A DNA stretch of 64,000 nt. Origin: Alloascoidea africana. Taxonomy: Eukaryota > Ascomycota > Alloascoideomycetes > Alloascoideales > Alloascoideaceae. Position numbers and translations under genes: made by a program. Within the stretch, counting starts at the first letter, position 1, and the number at the start of each line of letters is the position of its first letter. The stretch spans positions 1 through 64,000 of the forward strand of contig JAKTTT010000014.1 in NCBI GenBank assembly GCA_030581615.1. Direction: 5' to 3'. Positions 1 to 10,111 of the stretch are shown piece after piece. The notes below the pieces were generated by a model. The model was given only the letters and a program-made list of their open reading frames with translations. It made no database searches and was not told the DNA's origin.

Positions 1-117
1 ATAGTATAAATAGAACTTTGTTTGTATATTTAGTTTTCTTCTTCTTAAGCTACTTAATGACAATCTTTTGAGCCATAAACTTGAGAGTTCAGAACAGAGG
101 TTCTGTTCTCTCACAGG
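1..117 (+). repeat. Fragment of a second dispersed repeat
   Basis: This sequence closely matches 4130-4246 in the same orientation, both ending in gttctgttctctcaca. A reversed piece of the same repeat lies at about 4280-4345. It looks like an LTR or LTR fragment of a second family flanking the Ty3/Gypsy element. No coding part is seen. Confidence 0.65.
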
Positions 118-120
118 TTT

Positions 121-448
121 TGTAAGGGAAACCACGGCAACGGACCAATGGAATCCTAAGGAAGATTCCATTGACAATGCCACCTATGCTTTATTTTATT
201 CTGTCTATTTTTACTCTTATGCGCTGTTCTTAAGCTATGTTTGTCTTTTAGAACATTCTATATAATTCTTATTCTTAGCTTTACATAGGACTATTTAAAA
301 GGGCGGTTCCACCCTGGAGAAGAGGACAATAAGAGAAGACGATCATCTTTCACTTCAAACCCTTCAAATCTTAAATCCTCTCCCTGCTTCCTCCTTCTTC
401 TCCTTTGAAAGTAACAGCAGTAGGACCCTGAAACCTATTGTTGTTACA
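121..448 (+). repeat. 5' LTR of the Ty3/Gypsy element
   Basis: A 328-base terminal repeat with TGT...ACA ends. It contains a TATA-like stretch (tatttaaaagg) near 290 and is followed directly by the putative tRNA primer site. It is nearly identical to the copy at 3421-3751. Confidence 0.9.
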
Positions 449-2896
449 ATTGGTAGCGATGCAAGATTCAGAGAACCACATCGAAGAACCTAGACTAGAA
501 TCCATGGAACAATTAACACCAGAATTGAGATTTCTCCAAGAAATGGGAGGAACAATGAGAGCGATGTATGATACATTAAATCAACAGCAAAGTGTCATAA
601 ATGCTCTTGTTGAAAGAATTGAAGTTTCCTCAACTGTCCAAGAAGAAACAAGAAAGAAGCTAAACAAAGTAGCTGATCCTTCAAAAAAAATGCCTTTTAA
701 ACCCCAGATCAAGACCTTTTCAGGAAAACGAGACATCCGAGAAGTCAACAACTGGGTGGAGCAAGTGGAATCATCGCTTGCAATATTCCAAGTTACTCAT
801 CATTCCGAAAGAATTGCCTGGGCTAGATATTTTATGGCCCCCTCTTGTCACAGATGGTTTGATGAAAACTCAGAAACCTTTTCAAACTGGAGTGCTTTCA
901 AAAGTGCGTTTCAAAGACGATTTTATCCTGACAATTATGTCGGTCATATTACAAAAAAACTATGGACAGCAAAACAAAGAACTACGATTTCAAGTTACGC
1001 CGAATATTTTAGACATTGGGACGTGGCCCTACCCAAAGAAGCCATGTCTATCGACGTTCGGAAGGAAATGTTTATCAACGGATTAAAACCCACAGTACAA
1101 TCGCATGTCACTAATACGATCAGAGATTGCAACACCATGGAAGAAGTTTATACAATTGATTCAGTTTATGATCGCGCGCCAGCGACCCGTAATGATGAAT
1201 TCAGAAAGTTTTCTCAGCCAAGAACAACAGACTTTGATATGAAGATGGACCTAGACTTCGTCAAAGCTTCTACAGACGAAAAAGAAAGACTTAGAAAAGA
1301 AGGACGATGCTATAATTGCAAACAGAAAGGACATCTGTTCTTCAATTGCCCAAAGAATCAAAAGAAACTTCAGAGATCAATGACAGTCTCTGCCCTGGAG
1401 GCGGAAAACGAGCAGGATCAAACCTTGACTACTATGGAACTGGACTTATGCGATGTGAAGGCGAAGTTTGGAGTACCAAACCATAAACTATTCTTGGTTC
1501 CATTTATAGTCAACGGTAAAGAAGTCGAGTGTCTGATCGACTCTGGATGCACTACTAACGTAATAACCCAAGAAATGATAGCAACATTGGGAATGAACAA
1601 TCAAGTTAAGCCAGTACAATCAACCATCAAGATAGGAACAGCGGAAAAAGGGAATTCTGGAATAAGGACCATTGGCGCTGTTAAACTTCACCTTACTTTT
1701 CATAACATTAAAGAAACTGTCCCTTTCTATGTGGTAAGTAAACTAACAAGACCTATAATGCTCGGAAAACCATACGTGGCCAACCACCAATACTGGATCG
1801 ACTGGAAACGCAACAAATTCCATGGATATGACCTTGCTGAAGAATCCCAAATTGAATGTGAGAATGTTGAAGCGTTCCTGGTAGAATATGACGACTTTCT
1901 AAAGGATATTAGAACGATTGACTTTGGTTTAGCTAATGTAACCTTTACTGAACAAGATAAAGGTGATGAAGGATCGAAGATACCCGAATTTATATTGAAC
2001 GAATACTCTGACGTTATAAACAACGAACCAATTACTGGAGTGATTGAGAGACCAGATAAGTTTACCCATCGAATTGACTTAATTCCGGGATCAACTCCTC
2101 CGCCAAGACCACCTTACAGACTGTCATACGCTGAAAATATTGAGCTGGAAAAACAAGTACAACAACTGCTAAACGCTGGGTTTATTAGCAAGTCGACTAG
2201 CCCTTACAGTTCACCAGTTTTGTTTGTGAAAAAGAAAGATAACTCGCTCCGATTATGTGTGGATTACCGATTGTTGAACAATCAGACCGTGAAGAATAAA
2301 TTCCCATTACCATTGATTGATGATCTTCTGGACCAGTTAAGTGGTTCCAAATTCTTTTCGAAACTTGATCTGATGACGGACTACCACCAAATGCCTATTC
2401 GAAACAGTGATAAAGAAAAAACCGGGTTCACCACCAGAAACGGACATTACCAGTGGAATGTGATGCCCTTCGGATTAACAAATGCCCCAGCAACCTTCCA
2501 ATCAGTGATGAATGAAGTATTGTCCGACTTTATTGATAAATTTGTTGTTGTTTACTTGGACGACGTTCTTATCTATTCCAAAACAAAAGAAGAACACGAG
2601 AAGCATATTCGACAGGTTTTGGACAAATTCCGTATCCATAAGTTTGTTGCCAAACAGAAGAAATGTGCATTTGGACTCAGCAGATTACACTATTTAGGGT
2701 TTGTGATTTCAGATAAAGGAATTGAAGTGGATGAATCCAAAGCCGAAGCTGTCAGATCGTGGAAAACCCCAAAGTCGCCAAAGGAAGCCAAATCGTTCTT
2801 AGGACTTGCAAACTTCTATCGTCGATTTGTAAAGAACTTTTCAAAGATTGCCGCGCCTTTAAACAGCTTTGCAAGCGGAAAAGTCGAATGGACTGA

Positions 2897-3513
2897 AAAA
2901 ATAGACAAAATAAAATAAAGCATAGGTGGCATTGTCAATGGAATCTTCCTTAGGATTCCATTGGTCCGTTGCCGTGGTTTCCCTTACATTCTCCCTTTAT
3001 CAGAATCTATGTCGTCCTCGACATTATCGTCTTTTGCAAAAGAATTCCATTGTTCTGCCAATGTATCCAACAAGACCTTATCTGCTTGAGAAAATATCCA
3101 GAAAGGCAACTTTGAAACCAATGTAGGATCGCAATCCGACCACGTAACATAAGCAGATTCGTCTTGTTTGTTTATTCCTAAGACTGCTGTTATCTCATTG
3201 ATCCGACTTAGTGATTCTTGTTGACTCTTAGGAATAAACAAGCAAGACGAATCTGCTTATGTTACGTGGTCGGATTGCGATCCTACATTGGTTTCAAAGT
3301 TGCCTTTCTGGATATTTTCTCAAGCAGATAAGGTCTTGTTGGATACATTGGCAGAACAATGGAATTCTTTTGCAAAAGACGATAATGTCGAGGACGACAT
3401 AGATTCTGATAAAGGGAGAATGTAAGGGAAACCACGGCAACGGACCAATGGAATCCTAAGGAAGATTCCATTGACAATGCCACTTATGCTTTATTTTATT
3501 CTGTCTATTTTTA
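2897..3513. repeat. Large inverted repeat spanning LTR and pol end
   Basis: The arms at about 2897-3182 and 3228-3513 are reverse complements of each other, separated by a loop of about 45 bases. Each arm carries the start of the LTR plus the last part of the element's internal sequence. The arms are nearly identical, so the rearrangement is recent. Confidence 0.85.
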
Positions 3514-3751
3514 CTCTTATGCGCTGTTCTTAAGCTATGTCTGTCTTTTAGAACATTATATATCATTCTTATTCTTAGCTTTACATAGGACTATTTAAAA
3601 GGGCGGTTCCACCCTGGAGAAGAGGACAATAAGAGCGGAAGACGATCATCTTTCACTTCAAACCCTTAAAATCTTAAATCCTCTTCCTGCTTCCTCCTTC
3701 TTCTCCTTTGAAAGTAACAGCAGTAGGACCCTGAACCCTATTGTTGTTACA
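3421..3751 (+). repeat. 3' LTR of the Ty3/Gypsy element
   Basis: A 331-base repeat with the same TGT...ACA ends as the LTR at 121-448, about 97% identical by eye. It is preceded by a short stretch of internal sequence that also occurs inverted at 2989-3182. Confidence 0.9.
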
Positions 3752-3752
3752 G

Positions 3753-4053
3753 GTACTGCTGTTACTTTCAAAGGGAAAAGAGGAATCGGGAAAAGGATTT
3801 AAGATCAGAAAGTTTTTAAAGTCAGATGATCGTGTTTCTTATTGTTGTCCTCTTCTCCAGGGTGGAACCGCCCTTTTAAATAGTCCTATGTAAAGCTAAG
3901 AATAAGAATGATATATAATGTTCTAAAAGACAGACATAGCTTAAGAACAGCGCATAAGAGTAAAAATAGACAGAATAAAATAAAGCATAAGTGGCATTGT
4001 CAATGGAATCTTCCATTGGATTCCATTGGTCCGTTGCCGTGGTTTCCCTTACA
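3753..4053 (-). repeat. Reversed, diverged LTR copy
   Basis: This stretch is the reverse complement of the same LTR, ending in cccttaca (the reverse of the TGTAAGGG start). It abuts the LTR at 3421-3751 tail to tail. It is more diverged than the other two copies, so it is probably a remnant of a separate, older insertion. Confidence 0.85.
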
Positions 4054-4129
4054 GGCTTTCTAAGAATTGTGATTCTTATGAAGAAAAGGCTCAATGTATT
4101 CAGGAATGATGTAATAATGCCTGAAGCCA

Positions 4130-4380
4130 AAGAGTATAAAAAGAACTTTTTTTGTATTTTTAGTTTTCTTCTTCCTAAGCTACTTGATGTTAATCTATTG
4201 AGCCATAAACTTGAGGGTTCAGAACAGAGGTTCTGTTCTCTCACAATGTCTGTGATAACACTAGGTTTTCTGGGGCCTGTTGCTATCCAGTTTATGGCTC
4301 AGAAGATTAACATTAACTAGCTTCAGAAGAAGAAAACTAACAATACAAACAAAGTTCTAAACAGAGGTTCTGTTCTTTCA
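4130..4380. repeat. Direct and inverted copies of the second repeat
   Basis: Positions 4130-4246 match 1-117 in direct orientation. Positions about 4280-4345 match the same unit in reverse, and a third fragment (aacagaggttctgttctttcaca) follows to 4381. This is a cluster of old repeat fragments. Confidence 0.6.
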
Positions 4381-4381
4381 C

Positions 4382-5585
4382 AAAGTCTGTAAGAAAACCG
4401 TTAGAGTTGGGCCCATAGAAGTAGAAAACGAATAAAATCAAACCTTATCCAACATAGAATCTGGAATTAGTTTTTACAAGAGTACTTTTGAAGAAAAAAA
4501 TCAAAACAAGAGGGATATTTCATCTGATTCAGTTGGTCTAACCCTGACGGTTCTCTTACAATGTCTTTTTAGACTGGTGATTTTCACTAGAATCTGGAGA
4601 GTTATCATACAACTTGTTTTCCATTAAAGTGATTTAACGCGTTAATTTTGAGCAGACCTGAATCTCAGTTCTTCCACATTCTTCTTTGGAAAATTCGGAG
4701 TCTGTATTGGCTTATAGCCTTCTGTTTTCTTCTCTTTAAGCTGTAGACTGTATTTCTTGCTTTTAGAGAATTATATTTGAGGTCGAATCTGTAATAATTG
4801 ACCTTCCGTCACTGTTGCAGTAGGGAACTTTCATACCGAATTTCAAAACCTTTTCAATACTGGTTTCTTTCTTTCCAAAGAAGATCTCACTCTGACAATT
4901 AAATAGGAAGCTTAAACTCGATGATGTAGACTGCAAAGCAGAGGATCTCAGTTTGCAAATGAGGTTGAATATTTCAGACAAAGGGATGGGTAGTCAGATC
5001 CAACATTGAGTTTCCTTTCACTTCGAACTTGATACCTTTTATAATCTTTTAACAAGAGGGCTGTTGATTGTGGTCATACCAATCTTCTCCATTCTCGTTG
5101 TTGCTGAAAATGAATTCGTCGACTCAGATGCCTTATTAGTTACATATGGTTGAATGATGAATTAGAATGCTTTTGATATTTCCCGTTTTCCTTTCATTCT
5201 TAGGATTTTAATTTATAATAGTCTTTTAGATCCCTTTTATCATGGAAAGCTACATTAAAATCTCCTACTATGTACTTTTATTTGACCTACTGTTCATTTA
5301 AGCTAGTGTGATTTTATAAAAAAATAAAAAAAGTTGAGATAATTAAGACCGTTTTGAAAAAGAAAAAAAAATAAATGGAAAAAAAAATAAAAAAAAACAC
5401 AAAGAATCCAATTGGAACCCTTTTAGTTTGGGGGTCCTCCACTCATCGTTAAAAGGAACGTAAAGATATGCAAACATCCTTCCAAAAATTGAGATAGTAG
5501 TAGTAGTAGTAGTAGTAGTAGTATTATTATTAAACAGAACAAAGAAAATATTAAAACCATGCAACAAAAGAAAGAAAAAAAGCTG
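4382..5585. other. Gene-free AT-rich stretch with a TAG microsatellite
   Basis: No supported gene lies here. The sequence is AT-rich, with homopolymer A runs near 5318-5400 and a perfect TAG trinucleotide run at about 5495-5523. A 12-base palindrome, TTAACGCGTTAA, occurs at 4634-4645. Confidence 0.6.
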
Positions 5586-7613
5586 TTAAAACGGAGACGC
5601 ATCTGAAAATGATGAGCCTGTAGACACGTCATAGTCGTCTTGATCAAGTTCAGAGCCAGAATAAATCATTGGAATGGATTCAGCGGCACGCTTAACTAGA
5701 GAACAGACATCAACTCCAAACAAATCCATGCCTGTAGCAGCAGTTTCGTTTCCTAAAGAGGGTATATTGGAGTTCTCATTGCTATGGTGGTGAAATTCCT
5801 CGGACCTATCCGGCGAACAAAAGTACAACTGGGAGATTTCGACATCATCTTCTCCATTTCTTTTGGAACGACTTGGACTTGCATAAAAGTCATCAATAAA
5901 GGGAGGGGACTGCCGCATCCTTCGAATTACTGACCTTTTGGTGGAAGCTGGGGTGACAGAATTTATTAGGTTAGTGCCTGGTGTTGTCAAGGCAGGTTTA
6001 GATGAATTTCTCAATCTCGATGCTGGTGTTAGAGGAAGTAGAGGACCGGGTCCCATTTGCTTAACAGGAGAAGTATCAATATTACAGCTGAAAGAGGAAA
6101 TGTAACATGTTGTACCCTTCTCAGCACTTCCAAGTGGGTGGTATCCTGCCTTCAACACATCATCGAGAAACGCAGGGCGTGATGAATTAACATGGTAAAA
6201 ATCATTAGGATACAGCTTCCAAGACGAAGAATTTCCGGGTGACTCTGACGGGTTGGGTAGAGTGTGAGAAACCCACAAGTCCCCAGTCGAAGGTTCCTTT
6301 TGATCTGTGTTCACTTTTAAAGCATCCTCGGAGGACTTTGGAGGGTGTTGCAACCCAATAGCAGTTTTGGCTCTTTTTATGGGGATAAAATGGTCATCTT
6401 CATTGATAGACGAGCGTGTTTTAGAACGTTTAGCACCATTCTTTGGAGAAATGCGTTGCTTTGGCGTTTGTAAATAAAGCGAAACTGTATCACGATCATC
6501 GTTGTCTTCAGGTTCAGATTCGGAGATTGGATCAGTAGAAGGATCATCTAGAGATTTATCAGTTTCTTTTGATGGTGCTGGCAAAGAATTTTGTCTTGCA
6601 GAAACAGAAGGAAGCTTTTTGGTTGAGGAATTCGAATCTGCTGAAACATTAGCAGCAGTTTCTTGAGAAGATAGTTTTCTACTTGTCTTTGCTTGCACGA
6701 ACTGAAATTCATATCCCGGTTCAATTACCCAATAATGACCCTTGCCATCTTTGGATTTTTCCTGTTTTTGGAAGGCCTTGTTCAGTGAGAGATTATGACG
6801 GATGGAATTTTGCCAACCATTCTCACATCTCCTGTAGTAACGGAACGTACCTGAAATCCACTGATAAATCTGGGACAAGGTTAATCTCCTCTCTTCAGAT
6901 CTAAGAATAGCCATTCCGATGAGATTGGCATAGGAATAAGGAGGTTTGGAGCCGGTATCAACCAGGGGAGGCATCTCAGAGGGCAGTGGTATCTCAGCGC
7001 GGGATAACGACCTATCTTGGGTAGCAGGGTTCTTTGAGGAAGCACGGCCATTTGAAGCTGAGGCTGAAGCTGATTTTCCAGGCACGAAAGAAGGGAGCGG
7101 AGGCGGTCGTGTTGAATAGCGGGACGCAGAAGAAGAAGAAGAAGATATGTGCTTTAAATCCAAAGGGGAAGTTTTTGCAGGAGAAATCGTCTGGTTGCAT
7201 TGGGACGGTATAGGCCTGTTCCGATGAGAATGTGCTGATGTAGGAGACGGTAGCGATGGAGGATTATCATGAAGGTTCTTGGCCTGATTGCAAGTTCTAG
7301 AAGACGACCTATGAAGGGTATGTGGAGGAGTGTTCAGTGAGGATGATTGGGAGATATCTTTTAAAATCTCCGAACCGCCTTTAGAAACTGTCAGTGGGAT
7401 TGCAGAAGGGCTGTCATCTGAAGAAAAAGGCTCTATCGCCTTCGGATTTTCCACTTTTTTGGAGGTCATAGTCTGAGGTGTATCGGGCAGGAATTGTGAA
7501 GAGGCAGGCAGAGGGGGCAGATAGACAGACGATAGGGATTTCATAAAATTGGAGTTCAGGTTAGCAGAAACTAGCCGCTGGTCAGAACAGTTGCGGTCGC
7601 CAGAAGCTGCCAT
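5586..7613 (-). CDS. HCM1: Forkhead transcription factor, HCM1-like
   Basis: This 675-residue protein has one clear forkhead DNA-binding domain at about residues 223-303: it opens with KPPYSYANLIGMAIL, contains LTLSQIYQWIS, then WQNSIRHNLSLNKAF and KGHYW. The WQNSIRHNLSLNKAF helix is the major-groove recognition helix of the family. The rest is low-complexity Ser/Pro/Thr-rich sequence with many SP and TP dipeptides, as expected for a CDK-regulated activator. Known forkhead factors of yeast with a central domain and no FHA domain belong to the HCM1 type, which drives S-phase expression of chromosome-segregation genes. No FHA domain is visible, which argues against FKH1/FKH2. The start is the first in-frame ATG. 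The orthology call rests on domain and architecture only. Confidence 0.85.
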   Translation of the reverse strand: MAASGDRNCSDQRLVSANLNSNFMKSLSSVYLPPLPASSQFLPDTPQTMTSKKVENPKAIEPFSSDDSPSAIPLTVSKGGSEILKDISQSSSLNTPPHTLHRSSSRTCNQAKNLHDNPPSLPSPTSAHSHRNRPIPSQCNQTISPAKTSPLDLKHISSSSSSASRYSTRPPPLPSFVPGKSASASASNGRASSKNPATQDRSLSRAEIPLPSEMPPLVDTGSKPPYSYANLIGMAILRSEERRLTLSQIYQWISGTFRYYRRCENGWQNSIRHNLSLNKAFQKQEKSKDGKGHYWVIEPGYEFQFVQAKTSRKLSSQETAANVSADSNSSTKKLPSVSARQNSLPAPSKETDKSLDDPSTDPISESEPEDNDDRDTVSLYLQTPKQRISPKNGAKRSKTRSSINEDDHFIPIKRAKTAIGLQHPPKSSEDALKVNTDQKEPSTGDLWVSHTLPNPSESPGNSSSWKLYPNDFYHVNSSRPAFLDDVLKAGYHPLGSAEKGTTCYISSFSCNIDTSPVKQMGPGPLLPLTPASRLRNSSKPALTTPGTNLINSVTPASTKRSVIRRMRQSPPFIDDFYASPSRSKRNGEDDVEISQLYFCSPDRSEEFHHHSNENSNIPSLGNETAATGMDLFGVDVCSLVKRAAESIPMIYSGSELDQDDYDVSTGSSFSDASPF

Positions 7614-8174
7614 CTAAACTGGAGCTGGAGACGAGGGTCAAGGCAGAGATTAATAAGGACGGGAAAGGCCTGGAAAGAGCCTGGAGTCTCGTGTTAGAAG
7701 GTCAGTTCTCAGTTCCGGCCAATTCGAACTAAATGTGGGCACATACGGCGGGGGGCAGACTGTTGGATCTGGGAAAAGAAGGGCGGCGTACTGGGCTCGC
7801 TGGGCTCGCTGGCGGCTAGCAGAAGAGAACGGAAGAGGGCTCGGGCACTGGCGGCTGGGCGGTGAACAGGCTGGACGGGATCTGAAGAAGCGGCACAGCC
7901 AGCTGGCGTCTCTGGAGAAGGGCAGGGGCAGAAGAGCAGACTCAGGGAAAAAAAGAAAATGGAGGTGGACTCGAGCAAAAATGAGATGCCTCGGGACCGC
8001 GTTTCGGGGCGGGTCGGGTCGGGGCAGCCCGCGCCCCGTGTCTGGCGGGTGCGCGCACGTGCAAACGCGGTCCCGCCCACAAAGGCACATGTCCGAAATA
8101 AAAGAGAAAGATAGCTTGCGAAGGGATTCTCCCGCTTTTGGACTTGGTTCTGGGCTGGACACATCCCTACGAAC
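7614..8174. promoter_or_regulatory. GC-rich divergent promoter region
   Basis: These 560 bases separate the divergent HCM1-like and ankyrin genes. The stretch is clearly richer in G+C than its surroundings. Open frames on both strands here follow from that composition and have no recognisable protein features. Confidence 0.5.
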
Positions 8175-8635
8175 ATGAACATGACGAGTCTGGCTGACAT
8201 CTGGACGGCCGCGTCCGACGGCGATTTGGACACTGTCAAGCGCTACATTGAGTCCGGGCAGTTTAGCCCAGACGAACGGGACCTAAACGGTTTCACCCCC
8301 GTGCAAGCAGCTGCCTCCTATGGCAGAGTCGACACTCTGAGATATCTCTTGTCCAAGGGGGGGCAGGTCGATGCTCAGGACCACGATGGCGGGACTGCTC
8401 TTCATCACTGCGATAGCATTGAGGTTGCAAAATTGCTTATCGATGAGTACAATGCCGATTGGAGAATTAAAAATAGAGAGGGCAAAAACGTAAGTTCGAG
8501 CTTACCTGTTGCTTTAGAGTTTGAGTTTTTTTTTTGCTAACAAAAAGCCCCTAAAAGGTGATTGAGTACAAGGGGGAGGTCGATGAGCACCCTGAACTTT
8601 ATGAATATCTATCCTCCTTGTCTAAGAAAGATTAG
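8175..8635 (+). CDS. Small ankyrin-repeat protein (two exons)
   Basis: Exon 1 (8175-8489) and exon 2 (8558-8635) give about 130 residues with three ankyrin-type repeats: DIWTAASDGDLDTVKRYI, GFTPVQAAASYGRVDTLRYLL and GGTALHHCDSIEVAKLLI. The 68-nt intron starts GTAAGT, has a TGCTAAC branch and ends AAAAG, giving the in-frame tail VIEYKGEVDEHPELYEYL. A near-identical layout is seen in small conserved fungal ankyrin proteins of unknown role. Partner and pathway cannot be read from the sequence. The AAG acceptor is unusual, but no CAG or TAG lies between the branch and the only frame-keeping acceptor. Confidence 0.8.
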
Positions 8636-8839
8636 ATAGCTATAATTAATGAATAGTATGAATACACATCTCTCGTTAAGATCTGAGAATCGATTCATGA
8701 GGTCGTTTAAGAAGAGCCGAATCAAGTTATTCTATTCAAAATGCGCATTATGTATGTACAATTTCAAAAGGAACCGCGATTTGAAAAGAATCTTTTGAAA
8801 CCCTGCCCAATCTCCTGTTTTAATCAATCAATCAATAAT

Positions 8840-9670
8840 CTAGGGGCGTGCTAATAATGCTTGCTTATCCAGGGGAATGTTTGAGGCAACAACTTGTATC
8901 TGCCGTTGTATGCTTTGATCTCGGACCTCTATGGTGATCTCGTAATTCCCAACAAAGTCAATCTCCTCCACTTCCGCACCTCGTCTGTTCTTCCCCGTGG
9001 ATAAAAAGATCTTGAGTTTCTCAACATTGGGCTTCACATCTACTAATTTTGATATTCTTTTAGCAATTTCAGCTTTCGTTACATTCTCTTGCAAAAATCC
9101 CGATTCAAGAGCCTCTGAAGAGATTGAAAGCATGGAAGGCAGTTTTTCAAGATAATCCTCTTGGAATATTGACTCCTGATGACCTTCTTCTGACTGTTCC
9201 ACCGCTGAAAAATCAAGATTTAGATGGCTCAAAGCTCTTGGAGCTTCTGTTGGTTGGTCAAATGAAAAAAGTTCAAACTCTTTCTTTACTATCGTTTCCT
9301 CCTGCACCGCTGGCTTGACCTTGAACTCCTTTAACGTCGCTACAGGAATCCGAGGTCCTTGTCCAGGCAGAATATAGCAAGCTCCATTCTTTGGGTGAAG
9401 ATAATTTCTCATGATGGAAGGTGGTACCTCCACTATTTGACCTCTAACCCCAATTGATTGGAAGTCTTTGAGTAGCTGGACCTGTATTTTCGACTTGCTC
9501 GAAGATGCATATCGTACCAGATTTAGCGATCTAGATAATGGGACCTCATGGAAGCAGCTTCTGCCACCAATAAAAATCGACATTGGTAGCGCTGGGTGTT
9601 GGAACTGACCACTGAGACCTGAAGAAATATTGCATCCCCAATTATACACACAAGTTCTGGTTTTACACAT
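8840..9670 (-). CDS. MRPL50: Mitochondrial large-subunit ribosomal protein bL9m
   Basis: The segment VQLLKDFQSIGVRGQIVEV followed by RNYLHPKNGACY is the signature of the bL9 N-terminal domain, which binds 23S/21S rRNA. The N-terminus before it is basic and Ser/Arg-rich, as expected for a mitochondrial presequence. The first ATG (9670) gives 276 residues; a second ATG at 9583 gives 247 and opens right before the presequence-like part (MSIFIGGRS). The equivalent second ATG is conserved in the chimeric copy upstream, so the start is undecided. The gene lies downstream of YIH1 and of a chimera that carries its own N-terminal region. The call as bL9m is firm. Confidence 0.88.
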   Translation of the reverse strand: MCKTRTCVYNWGCNISSGLSGQFQHPALPMSIFIGGRSCFHEVPLSRSLNLVRYASSSKSKIQVQLLKDFQSIGVRGQIVEVPPSIMRNYLHPKNGACYILPGQGPRIPVATLKEFKVKPAVQEETIVKKEFELFSFDQPTEAPRALSHLNLDFSAVEQSEEGHQESIFQEDYLEKLPSMLSISSEALESGFLQENVTKAEIAKRISKLVDVKPNVEKLKIFLSTGKNRRGAEVEEIDFVGNYEITIEVRDQSIQRQIQVVASNIPLDKQALLARP

Positions 9671-10111
9671 GTCCGTTAACCCAATGTACACCCGCCAAAA
9701 TACTAGTTTAGAACGCAACTTTTTTGGCTGTAAGTTTTACTCTCAGAGACAAGTTAGAAATGAATTGCTAGCAACTAAAATCTAGCAGATAAACATTTAA
9801 GCGTTAGGAAACTAATGGACATGAAACTGACACAAAAACAACAAAACCAGTTGGTGTTTACCCGGACTCTAGTCAATCAAATGTGCTATATTCATAGTGG
9901 TCCTGGATTAGTTATCATAAATGCATATTTATTGTCAATGTTCATTTGATTCTGACACAGAGTTCGGATTTTCAGTGCCTCGGAAGTTCATATGACAGTT
10001 GTGACAACACATAGTGTAGTTGCACAGAATGTATCATTTGGTTTTGACCATGAAAGAGTCTTCCCGAGATTGATCTTGTCCTTAAATTCTTAAAAAAGCT
10101 TCCTTTCCAAC
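9671..10111. other. Spacer between bL9m and the chimeric gene
   Basis: This holds the promoter side of bL9m and the 3' flank of the chimeric gene. No further gene or clear repeat is seen. Confidence 0.5.

Larger units (their letters stand above)
121..3751 (+). mobile_element. Ty3/Gypsy LTR retrotransposon, fossil copy
   Basis: An LTR begins TGTAAGGG and ends TTGTTACA. Just inside it lies TGGTAGCGAT, which fits a primer-binding site for initiator methionine tRNA. The internal frame (about 440-2920) encodes a Gag with a CCHC zinc knuckle (CYNCKQKGHLFFNC), an aspartic protease (LIDSGC) and a reverse transcriptase (YLDDVLIYS). The gag-pol fusion in one frame and the order protease then RT place it in Ty3/Gypsy. 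The copy is broken: pol is incomplete and the 3' half is rearranged, with at least one break. The two same-strand LTRs differ at only about ten places over roughly 330 bases, so the insertion is young on an LTR clock. Confidence 0.9.

Noticed and set aside
778-1086. Second frame inside the retroelement gag region
   Set aside because: Out-of-frame shadow of the main gag-pol frame.
7650-8239. Long overlapping open frames on both strands in the HCM1/ankyrin promoter
   Set aside because: GC-rich composition removes stop codons; products are Arg/Pro/Ser-rich with no domain, and the region is a divergent promoter.
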